A DNA stretch of 64,000 nucleotides from Klebsormidium nitens (lineage: Eukaryota > Streptophyta > Klebsormidiophyceae > Klebsormidiales > Klebsormidiaceae), in NCBI GenBank assembly GCA_000708835.1, contig DF237027.1, positions 1 through 64,000 of the forward strand, in the 5' to 3' direction. Below, piece after piece: positions 10,801 through 21,428 of this stretch. The stretch's first letter is position 1. The number at the start of each line of letters is the position of its first letter. The notes beneath the pieces were generated by a model. It saw nothing but the letters and a program-made list of their open reading frames with translations, was not told the DNA's origin and did not search any database. The position numbers and the translations under genes are program-made.

Positions 10801-13800
10801 CTTCAGTGAAGAAGCCCGGGCACGGCGAGCGCTGCAAAACGTCTCCTCATTGCTGCGACCGGGGGGCGTCTTTATCGGAACCATACCGGACGCCAACGTG
10901 CTTGTTCGGAAGCTCCGAGAAGGTGAGGCTTGTTTTCAATGCAGATTGCGTGGCTCTTCTTCCCAGTCCTGTGCCCAGTCCTTTTCTCTATCCGCTCCAG
11001 TTCCTCTTTCCTCACTGTCTTCTCTTTTCATGCCACGCGGAATTGCCCCATCTGGCTCGCTCACAGCGCTTTTCCTTTCTTGTGGTTTGTTTGAGTCAAA
11101 CAGTTCTACCTTCACCTCAGCTGCCGGTAGTTTGCTCTTCGCAACATCGAAGATGAAAGAGGAAAGGTGCAAGTCTTTGCATCTTGTTTACAAGAAGTCT
11201 TCTTCCGCAGCCCCGGGTCTCGAAGTTTCCAACAGCGTGTACCGCTTCCGCTTCGACGATCGCCACGCAGACAAGGTGGGCCGATGCTCTCATATACGAA
11301 AGGCTTCTGAGATTGCTTTGATCTTGGCTGCAACTAAGGTTTTCTTGTCCTCCAGATCAAAAGCATGGGGTTTCTTTCCAGTTGGTCTTTGACCCTAGCG
11401 TCTCAGCTGTTTCTCCGATACGCAGATTGTCTTCTTGACGCAGGACTCTTTCCCCTCAATCGATCGTGATTGCAAGCAACATGGCTTGTAGTCTAGCGCT
11501 AGCCACTCAGAACAGTCGTGTCCTTCAACGTGAGTCATCTTCTGGTGTCAAAGTTCTGCAAACCACTGTAGCGCCCCTAGCATCGAGGGCCCTTAGTGGC
11601 TGGTGCGCTTATTGCCTCTTGTCCTGCTTCTCTCCTGACCATGCTTTCGGCTGACGTCAGATGATGATGCTAGCAAGGAATATGCGGTTGACAGGTGGCT
11701 CGGTTCCTGCAGCGGTTCCCGGCGAAGCAGCCGTACGGCAACACGTATATCTTCGCCCTCGAGGTGATTCTCGAAGCAAAACTTCTTCAGATATATTTTT
11801 GCAACATAAACAGCCATACTTTCTTCACTCCAAAAGAACGGTGACCGTAAAGTGCTCCCTGAACGTACGAAAGGCGAGATTCGTTGTGTTATCTCGAGAT
11901 GTCAGTGAGTCGCCCTCCTTTGTTGAGAAACGTCTCAGGAAGCGCGCATCTCAGTACGCTCACGGCTTTACGCACGCGGCTTAACATGCCCGTGACTCGG
12001 CTCCAAGCATAGATTTTTGAGGTCCTGAACCTCATTCAGGTTTCGAAAAAGATGGAGCAGATCTCACATCGTTAAGCTTCTTTTATTCGATCTGGACCAT
12101 TCGTTAGTCAAACAACGAAGATCTGACGCGCTATGTACTCGTGCAATGCCAGGACGCAATCGCCAGCGTCCCGGAGGCCCTCATCCCCTTCTCGGCCCTA
12201 AGCACTCTAGCGGAAGAGGTGAGCAAGTTTGCCCCGTGACGTTCGGCAAGTTGACGGTTTACTTTACCGATAATGAATGTTCTGTGCACCGACAGACGTC
12301 ATTCCTGTCCTCATATACCCCAGCCGTTCATCGTAATTGAAGCGTGCGCAAACGCTGGAAACGTCTGCTGTTGGCAGCGCCTCGAACAACGGCACGCTGC
12401 GCGCCCGCCACGTGGCAGCGCACCAGTCAATCTAAAAGCAATTACATCCAGCGCATTTGAGTCGGACAAACGTTTCTCCTCTGACTTCAAGCTTCGCTTG
12501 ACCGTCACACACAACGAGTTCAGACTGGGTTTAAGCTCCGTCTTGCAAAACCGAAGTCTCTCTAAAGTAGCAAATCTATGATAGCGGTCTTCATTCCGCA
12601 TGTGCCCGTCTTGTATCCTGGCGACTTTGGGTCGCCTTCCAATTTCACGCTCTGAGCGGTGCTGCTCAAGGACGACGAGCTCAACCCCAGTGGGTTTACA
12701 TCTCCATTCTGACAGACTCTTGCGGGGTCTGCAGTGATTACGTGAACTTCACTGTTAATAAGGTAACAGTAACAAGGAGTTCAACGAGGACGGGTGGGGT
12801 TAGGATGGGGGTTCGGGAGAGTCCGGGTGCGGAGCGAGTCATTTTTCCATTACGGTTCCAGTATTGGTTAAGCAGGAGATGCCTCTCCGTTATCTACATC
12901 ATTTCATAAATATCTTATAGTCCAGATGTTTGATTTTCTGCAGTACGGTCTCACGGTGGAGGTGCGGTCAAACTTCCACTCCTTCATCGCGGAGCACAGC
13001 CGGAACCCCGAGTTTGCGGAGCTTCTACGAACGATGGGCGTCGCTGAACGTGAGACCTATTAACACCTTTTCCACCGTGCTCCGGACTTTAATAGCCAGA
13101 CTGAGCAGCGAGGTTTGCAAGATGGGAATTTGGCGTCAAGTGTAGCTGTCGACAGTCAGTGCTGATGTATAAATTAGTCTTTCGTCGACAAAGTGACTAG
13201 GATTCTTACGAAGCGCCTCCGTTCGAAAATTACTCCGGTGGTTCATAAGCCTTCGCATAGGGTGAGATCTTGTTAGAGGCAAGCCCTGATCTCTTCACGC
13301 CTCCTTCTGCATAATCCCGAAACATCTGAGAGTTGCGCCGGTCGTTGTTCCCTCCCGGTTGCATGGCGCAAAGGACAAGTAACTCGACCAAACAAGAGCC
13401 TCCTGCATCACTTGTAACGTAGGCGACTATGTACCTGAGGTGGTTTCGAGGAGAATTGAAGCGTCCATTTATTCCATTTATTCGTGGAGGAGTATCGATT
13501 TCACGTTGAGATACAGCCAGATAGGTCACTGGTGGGGTCACTGGTGGACTTATTGTGAGCACGCGTGCGGAGCGGTTAAAAAATGTCTTCAGAATTTATT
13601 GCGTCCTCCCGGTTCCAAGTTTGCATCTCGACCCAACCTGAAATTGAGACATCCAGAACGGAAGAGCTTTTGATCCTTTCACATGGCTTACCGATAAGAG
13701 ACTCCTCCTGCATACAGGGGGGAAGCAGATGTCCGCAGCCGAATGGGACGCCGCATACCTCTACCTCGCTTTCGTCTTTCGGAAGGTGAGCGTCGCGCCT

Positions 13801-14220
13801 GCCAGAAGGCAAAAGGAGGTTCAAGAGCTTGGTCGATAACTCGCCGTGACCTCTTTTCAAAATGTATCTTCGCAGAACATACTGGTTTGCTCGCGCACAC
13901 AAAGACCGTCAAACAAGATAGCATGCAATCAATAACTTGCTTGCAGAATCGTCGACATGCGTGGGGACCGAGGCCGCTCGTGGCTTCCCGCTTAGCGATA
14001 GACCGTAGTTGGTTGGTCTCGCTTGAGTCCTACACTGAGAACCCTATCAGTATCAATCTTCAAAGACACCCGGCAAAGCACGACACCCCTTTGCAAGCAC
14101 GATACAAAACATCCCTTTACGCTGCAGGTTGGTGAAGCGCCGAGGTCTGAGCGACCTAAGCAGCCTGGAGGCATTTACAAGCCCATACAACCGCACGAGA
14201 TTGTCTTCATACCCTCCTGA
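7894..14220 (+). CDS. RNMT: mRNA cap guanine-N7 methyltransferase
   Basis: Transfers a methyl group from S-adenosylmethionine to N7 of the 5' guanosine cap of nuclear pre-mRNA. Exons I can place: 7894-8010, 8744-8884, 9594-9692, 9979-10035, 10784-10922, 11211-11275, 11713-11763, 12153-12218, 12944-13049, a segment ending at 13785, and 14128-14220. Phases agree through 13049. Family landmarks in order: [12 protein letters not shown], the SAM motif [106 protein letters not shown] and [15 protein letters not shown]. The product is at least 330 residues, near the usual plant length of about 370. The join between 13049 (phase 1) and the exon ending at 13785 (phase 0 reading at 13729) is unresolved; a small exon or another acceptor is needed. 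The intron before 10784 holds a truncated copy of the next exon's head. Confidence 0.92.
10598..10822 (+). repeat. Tandem duplication of an exon head with its 3' splice site (cap methyltransferase)
   Basis: About 100 nt at 10598-10700 recur at 10720-10822 with an offset of 122. Both copies hold the end of the intron and the first codons of the exon, encoding [13 protein letters not shown]. Only the second copy (exon from 10784) continues into the rest of the methyltransferase; the first runs into RRH and a stop at 10716-10718. Confidence 0.85.
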
Positions 14221-15699
14221 CATTTGCGACTGATGTCCACTTTGTTGCCGGCTGTCTGGCTGGGAGGTGTAAACAACTTGTATAGGTGTGAAAGCTTCAT
14301 GGCAAAGTTCTCACGATCGCTCTAGGTGTCGTCCAAATGGACAACGGTTGGCCATCCGCGAATATGAATGCAAATCTCGCTATAGATCGTGTCCATCCTT
14401 CATGCACGATCGAAGTTTGAGTGTGCATCATGCTTATTTTTAGAGGTATGAGAGAAGGAATCAAGTTTCGGGGCCCCTGTCTGCCTAGTCACTACGGCCT
14501 CTTCCTTAGATATGTAACGGATACCCCGGACTGAAGAGCTGACGCCAGTTGCATATAGACGCGCTCAAACGAATGCTTCATGGCCAGCTACAGCCGCTTC
14601 AACCCCATTTTTCAACCATTGCGCGCCGCACGATTGCCACCCAATGCTATATGCTTAAGAATGCTCAGTCTTGTATTACAAGAAACTGTAACATGAGCAA
14701 ACCTGCATGGGCAGTCTTTCAGCTCTTTACAGTGCATGACGTGCCAAACATCACGGATGCGTACCAGATATTATAGGTGTACATTTTCCCATGATATTGT
14801 GGGGGTTGAAGCACCTTGTCAGATACATGCATATGCGCATAGGGTTGCACCCAAGTGCGGTGGGGGCTCTATACTCGAGTCATGCAAGCTATAAGCTCGC
14901 CAAAGATATAGCCGAGCCAGGCTAGCCCTCCTAGGTGACCATGCAGCACAAGCGTTGGATTCGATGATTGCTCAAGTACCTAGCGCAATATCGTTGGCCC
15001 AGTAAGGGCCACTTGCGGTTGCGTCACGTCACCATCTCACCCCTGTCCCAGTGCATGGGTTCAACGAATTGAAATGCAGGACTTGGGGGGATCCCTTGGG
15101 GCCAAAGCCGAACGTCACCATGTACTGTGACTTGCATTCCCTGGAAATATCGGACGGCACGTAGTAAGCAGCAGACCCTGCCGTCCGTTGCCGGCCCTCC
15201 TGACCGTAGATCTTGAGAGGTGACAAATCTGGCCAGGCCAGCCACGTGGGACCGACCGGCCAATGAGTCAGCCAGGCTTGTCTGCTAAAGGGAGTGCTCA
15301 AAATCTGAGAGCTTGCCCAAATTGAAAAGCAGATTGAGGAGTACATGCGATGTTGAAATTGAAAGCCCAGCTATGCTAAAAGTTGGCAGCAATCCTGGCA
15401 GCATGTTGGCAGCGTTGAGCAGCTAACCTTGGTTGGTTTGGCTACTGTGGTTGCTCTTTTTCTGCTTGTATTGTTCTGCAGATATTGAGACTATATGTAA
15501 TTGGGCAGATTAACCGGAAACCTGTTTCAGCGTGTCGGTGAACCCAATTGCAAAGCTCATCCCCATAACAGGTGGACCGCAGTAACCTAAATCTGCTCCA
15601 GAGGATAGCCATTCCAGACCTTTACAGCATAAAGAGTTGCGATGCTCACTTCCAGCCCCTTAGCCCCAACAGAGCCATTGCCAGGAAAGCTCCCACGCA
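14221..15699. other. Intergenic region upstream of the multipass protein gene
   Basis: No exon is supported here. It holds the methyltransferase 3' UTR and the promoter of the gene starting at 15700. About 14700-14900 contains CATGCAT words (14826-14832) similar to the other intergenic islands. Open frames of up to about 105 codons on either strand have no recognisable domain or splice context. Confidence 0.4.
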
Positions 15700-18600
15700 A
15701 TGAAGGCCCTCTTCCTCTGCTCCCTCATCTCCTTTCTCTTCGTGGGTGCCCTTCTCGCCCTCTCCTATCTGCTGCCCACCAAGATCCACGTGGCAGAATC
15801 TCCGGACAAGGGCGCAGTCTACGTCGCCACGCTCGCGATCGCAACGCTGCTGCCCGCGTGCTTCGGCGTCCACGTCTGCGTCGCCCTTCTAGTTGCTGCC
15901 AACGTCTCCATCTCCTGCAACCTGCGCGCCCTCGCAGAGACGCTCAACCTGCTAACCTCCGCTCTTGACCGCTTCCAAAACCCGGTGCTTTGGGTGCGGA
16001 CCCACCCGTGGCGGTCGGGTCTCTGCCTCCTATTCCTTGGGTCCTATTTTAGCTTTTCACAGCTGCTGACCGCGTCGAATGGACGCTACCTGGAAACGAC
16101 GCCGGTGCAGAATGCAACAGTTACAGGGCTGGGAGGCGCGTCTTCTTTTGGGGGGTGCACGGGGCGGTCGTGCATTCTGACCAGTGACAAGAACTTTCCC
16201 ATCATGGTGGAGCAGATTGGGAACGTCACTGCGGCGACGTACGCGCACGAGATCAACGGCGCGTGGCACTACGCGGTGTTCCCGGACCCAAGCGAAATCA
16301 ATCAGGTGAGCTTCAAGTTATAACAAGGTCCTTCCTTGGTCATGGCTGAGCTTCTGAGCTGAAATTAGATGTGGCCTGGCGATACTTTTGAACGTTTGCA
16401 ACTGAGGAATGGGTGTCTTTCTGGTATGGGACGTATTGAGCTGAGAGACTTTGTGGCTCTGCCAATTCAGAAACCCTTGAACTTCCTGAAATCATGAAAT
16501 CTTCTGCTTAGAGATTGCAGGGAAGTAGCTTTTTGGACTTTATGAAGGTCCATCAGTTGGGGATAGAAAGTTACTATCAGACGCAGGAAGAGAATCTGAG
16601 TTGGTTGTGGATAAGGAAGCTCAAAAGGGATAAGATTGGACTGAACAACAGGACTGGGTAGTTCTGTGAGCGAGGGGTTGAAAGGCACCGCCTTTGGTCT
16701 TATGAATGCTATATTTTGTCTTCACCTCGCTTAAAGACCTAAGAAACGAACCCTGGGTTTGAGAAGTCCGCAAAGTTTACTGAGCTTGAGAGGCAGAGGG
16801 GCCTGAGCCTAGATTTGCACAGAGCCGTTGTTTATTTTCTCAAAGTTGCAATCCAGGGAGGTAGGAGTCTAGGCTCAGTTTCTTCCTTGAGTGTACCTTC
16901 TGAGATGCGACTTTCCTTTAGAGCCGAAGACATCCAAATGTCTCACTCTATTAAGCTCATGCGAAGGCGACCTTGGATCTGGACCACAAAGCTCAAAAAA
17001 GCTCGATAGATGAGAGCTGGATATGGGGTCCGCATTTGTTACAACAGGGATCATGATGCAAATCAAAAGTTATTGCTGGACAAGATAATCTGGGAGTTAT
17101 GTATGACTTATGATGTTTCAAAGGAGCGATTGGATGCTTTCGGAAGAGGGTTCAGATGGCCTTTGATGGCCAACCGTTTTCGTTGATCCCCAGAAAGGTG
17201 GAGTTCCTTCTCAACAAACCTGGTCAGAAAATCTTAGCAACATTCTGACCCATTGTTCAGCGGCTTAAAGGCCGCCTAAGGGACCACGCGGTCAGCTAAC
17301 CCCCTGGTTGTTCTCTGTACAGGAGGTGGGGAAGACCAAGTTTGAGCGCCTACTTCAAGAAATTTGATCAACTTCTATTTCAGGTTAAACTGACTCAAGT
17401 CTCCCCTGCTTTGAGGGCCCCTAAGGAGTCGTCTCCCGGTCAGCTTTACGTTAGTTCTTCCCTGTACAGGAGGCGGGGGAAAACCAACTTTGAGCGCCTC
17501 CTTCAAGGGACTTGGTCAAATCTTATTTCAGGTTCATTTGACTTATGGTATTTCCCCTCCTTTGAGGGCGCCTAAGATATCGTCCCACGGTCAGCTTAAC
17601 CCTAGCTCTTTCTTGCACAGGAGGCGGTGAAGACCAAGTTCTCAACAACCTTGGTCAACTTCTATGTCAGGTTATGATGACTTATGATTCCCCTGCTTAA
17701 CCCTAATTCTTCCCTGTACAGGAGGCGAGGAACACCAAGTTTCAGCGACTACTTCAAGAAACTTGATCAACTTTTATTTCAGGTTAGTCTGACTAAAGAT
17801 TCCCCTGCGTAATCCTCTTTCTTCTCTTCACAGGAGGCGGGGAAGACCAAGTTTCAGCGCCTGCATCAAGTCCACGCAGCCCGGTACACTTTCCAGTGCG
17901 ACAAAAGCCTCGCCCCCACCGCACAATTCAACGCCGCCGCAACCTTATTCAACGACACCAAGCTAATTTCGGCCAGGTCTTCCGTCACGCTGACAAGTCA
18001 GGGGGTTCTGCAACTCTATCTAGGGTTGGAGTTCCAAGGAATCGAGGGGTACTCCGTTTATTGGTGCCTGTTCAATGCGAGCAAGGAAATCGTGGACGTG
18101 GTTTGGCAGTCAACTGCGGGTGAGCAAATTTAAATCACTCATTCCCTTTTGTCAAAAGCAAATTAAAGCCAATTCGTGAGCAAGGGAGGTCGGGTATTTT
18201 CCGTCCGAACGTTGGTGGTTGGGAGATTGTATGCGCTGTTGAAATTTCAGGGCGACAAGCATTTATGTAGCATATTTTGCTCTCGGTAACAACGGAAGCA
18301 GAAACAGTCTCGTGCGTGAAAGTGATCGACTGAAGTACTAGGCAATCCTCACGTGAAAAGTTTAACCTGCAAGTCAATGTTCTGCACTTATCAGGATAAT
18401 GATGCCAGGCGGTCTTGATGGAAGTGTCCGGCAAAGGGCTCGTCGCACTGTTTCTTTCCGCCTCACCACACGGCCCGTCCATTAAATTCGAACAACCGTG
18501 AAAGGTTTCAAGTACGCGACCACGCGTTATCAGCAAAAGGGATCGCCCTGCGAGCTCAGCTCCAGGTATCCGTTCTGAACAAGATCTTTTTGCTATCTAT

Positions 18601-20179
18601 CCTGTCCGCACTTCGCAAAATAAATTTTGTACCCTACAGTGTAACCTAGGCTTCGATAAGAACCAAGCCTTTGACACCGTCTCTTCTTAACTTCTTTCTG
18701 AACCTTGTTTCGAGGTTTTCTTTTCTACACGTCTCAAACTTGACCAATCCTGCTAACTCGTTAGCCCTGCTTTCTGAAAGTAATCATTCCCTTTACACTT
18801 CCTCTCCTGACTCTGCTAGTCTTTGTCCAAAGCATTCTCGTGGTGTTCCCTTCCAGGTTCCTAATTGGTTGTTAGCTTGATCAGCCCTGCTCCCTAAACC
18901 GCCAGACGTGGGTTTTCAGACTCAGTTCCGCGGATCGGATTCCCCCAGATCTTCTGTTTCCACCCACAATCTCCTGACCGTATGCTTATCTCAGGAGGGC
19001 TGTCCGTGGTTAAGTGACCATTGCTGGTTCCTACCCACGGGCCTGCGTTCGGAAAAAGAGAGCCCAAAATATCTCTCCCTAGTATCTATGTCCATCGATC
19101 AAGCTTCTCGTTTGCTCTTCTCTTCTCAGGAGCGCTGTCCGTGGTTAACGTAACCAACCCTGCTCCGTACAACGGAACCTGGGTCCCCGAAGTGACGAAG
19201 CCCCTGACGTCACTCTCGCTCGTTTTCTCCAACACCCTGGCCTGGTGGTTCGCCAGCCGCTTCTACGCGCTCACCAGCCAGGAGGCGAAAGACTTCGCCG
19301 TCGAACGCGTCGCACACGCGTTCATTCAGGCAAGCCTTTCGACGCCAAAGAATGTTTTGCCGGGTACTTTGAATCATGTAAATATTGATCCAGGTTTGGA
19401 TCAGACCAGGACACTGACTGCCTATCAAGCGACGGGCTTCCTATGAGAAGCGGAACTTCCTGCATGAAGATCTTGACGTCTCCTGATTCTACGAAGCCTT
19501 AATCGACTGTTTCAAGTCGACATACTAGATCCGCAGATCGAACAGAAGCAGTTTGCCGCGGAAGTGTTTCCTGCGCCGTCAGGCCGTCCTCAGTACCTTG
19601 CTTCACTTTCAAAGCAACATTCCTGCTAGGTTCTGCAAGCGGCTCAGTGCTTCGTGAGTCTATGGTCACCAGGACGTCGCCTCGCATTCAACCGAGACAT
19701 GGTCCCGGGCATGAATCGCTCTTCAAAACTCAATCTGCTCTCAGGACGATCTTCAAAACGTCGAAGCTAAACAGGATTTCAAGAAGGTTTTATAAGGCCC
19801 TAACGATCAAACCCGCGGCTTTTCGTTACATCACCTGCAGACGGTCCTCCTTCGCGGCGCCCAGACCACGGACGACACCTACGTCAACCAGTCGGACGTC
19901 CTGACGGACACGTGGTGGGTGGTGGACCAGATCCGCGCGCGCGCGTGGTTCCGCACGTTCCTCGCGGCCGCGGCCGCGTTCGGCGCGGCCGCGTGTTTCT
20001 TCCTCGCGATCCTGTGGGCGTGCTCCGGCGGGGGGGTTCGATACACCGGGGAATGGCGGCCGCTGCAGTCGGAGGGACTGGATGCCGGGGCGGAAGTAGC
20101 GCCTAAGACCCGGGGGATCCCTTCCGGGGGGGAGGTGGAACTGGATGCCGCTGCGCGGCGCCAACGGGGAGGGGTGTAA
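15700..20179 (+). CDS. Multipass membrane protein of unknown function
   Basis: Exons 15700-16305, 17834-18119, 19130-19329 and 19841-20179 join in consistent phases to give 476 residues. Hydrophobic segments: 3-24 (FLCSLISFLFVGALLALSYL), about 40-70 (VYVATLAIATLLPACFGVHV), about 107-125 (GLCLLFLGSYFSFSQLL) and a C-terminal one at about 398-422. Between the third and last segments is a cysteine-bearing soluble region of about 260 residues with several N-glycosylation-type NxS/T sites (NATV, NVTA, NASK, NVTN, NGTW), suggesting an extracytoplasmic domain. The cytoplasmic tail is short and Gly/Glu-rich. I do not recognise the family. The third intron appears to use a GC donor (CAG followed by GCAAGC at 19330); a GT donor at 19378 would also keep frame and add 16 residues. 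Introns 1 and 2 carry repeated copies of the following exon's head. Start: the ATG directly before the first hydrophobic helix. Confidence 0.75.
17300..17880 (+). repeat. Five-fold array of a 3' splice site plus exon head (four intronic copies, one real)
   Basis: A unit consisting of a pyrimidine tract, CAG and an exon-like head beginning GAGGCGGGGAAGACCAAG occurs with acceptors just before 17323, 17470, 17621, 17722 and 17834. Spacings are 147, 151, 101 and 112. Only the last continues into the long exon 17834-18119. In the first copy the reading frame of the real exon meets a TGA after 14 codons. The tail of each intronic unit reads like TTATTTCAGGTT. Confidence 0.9.
18720..19180 (+). repeat. 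Repeated heads of the third exon of the multipass gene
   Basis: The head of the exon starting at 19130 (CAG then GAGCGCTGTCCGTGGTTAA) has a clear copy with its own acceptor from 18995. Fainter relatives of the AACCAACCCTGCTCC part lie near 18738 and 18877, suggesting an array with a period of roughly 135 nt that fades upstream. Confidence 0.65.
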
Positions 20180-21428
20180 AGTGTCAGGGTGGTTGTACAA
20201 GTTGTAAATACACGCAGTGGAGGAACGCTGTCGCCGCCATCTCGTCACTTCTAGCCGTTTGGTGATAGTCGACTGGCTGAGATTCGCGTGAATCAGCTTT
20301 CTGATGAAGCCGTAGCCAGACTCAATTCGAATCGTATCATCTTTGCAGCGATCAGTCTTCTGGATTCTTGACAGTGTTATAGTCGTGCCGGGGAACACCA
20401 GATCATGAACCGTCGGGTGTGCATGCGAAGAAAGCGGTCAAAGCTGGACATGAAGAACGCACCGTCACATTCGTGGTTCACAGCGCTTGATTATGGTAGT
20501 TATCGTACGACTTTTATCCACAGGCTGCCTAGTAGCCACGTACTCGAATCTGGGGCCTGCTTAATCACCTGACGTGGGCGTCTTGGCAATGATGGGCGGC
20601 GCGCCAGAAATTTCTTAGTGCAGACGGCAGTTAGTTGTATAAGCAATGAGTGCGCACTGAATAGAGGATATAGACGGAATGAGATTGAATTGAGCCTATC
20701 ATTAACAGAATAGCTCCTACATCGTTGATTTTCATGTTGCCTTACATTGATTGCAGTGCTTATCATCCGATCCCAGTTTGACCGCGGGCCTCCGCTCATC
20801 AACTTCACATACAAGCTCGCGGCCACGTATACGCAATGGAAAATGACTCGACTTGTCATGCAGCAGATTTACTAGGTTAATTGTGATCAATTAACACTGG
20901 AATCATTGTTTGCGCCTAGCCTAGATACATGACACAAATTATATGAAGTCCGCATGCAAATGGGGCCCGTCCGGCGGACGCTCATTAACCACGGCTGCAT
21001 GTACGGGTTACCATTTGAGCCTACAGGTCTGACGTTAAATTGAGATTTACCATGTAACAAAAACAACTGACCGGGTTCAACTCGCACATGTGCGACACTT
21101 GCCAGACAGTTGATCTTTCGTGCATGTCATCCCAGCTTGTTAGAATATTGCTCATGCATGAAGGTTCGATCATGATCCGAATAAGTTGCTAGTGAGTCCT
21201 CCAGGGCGCGGGACGTCAAACATGCTCAAAGACCTGAAAGTCATCTGGACCACATGTTCGTACGTTTGTGTACATGCCGTATTAGTACACAAGGCAGGCT
21301 CCGGTGAATGTGGGTCTGAACATGCCCAATTCGCGTTCATCGTTGTGAGGTGGACTTATAAGTGTTGTGTCGGAGCAGGACCAAAGAACGTTCGCGCTTC
21401 GAAAGTTCTTGAGGAGAGAAAGCAGCTC
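20180..21428. other. Convergent 3' intergenic region
   Basis: Between the ends of two convergent genes. No exon is seen. The right part contains CATGCATG (21153-21160) and other CATG-rich words as in the other intergenic islands. Confidence 0.4.
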
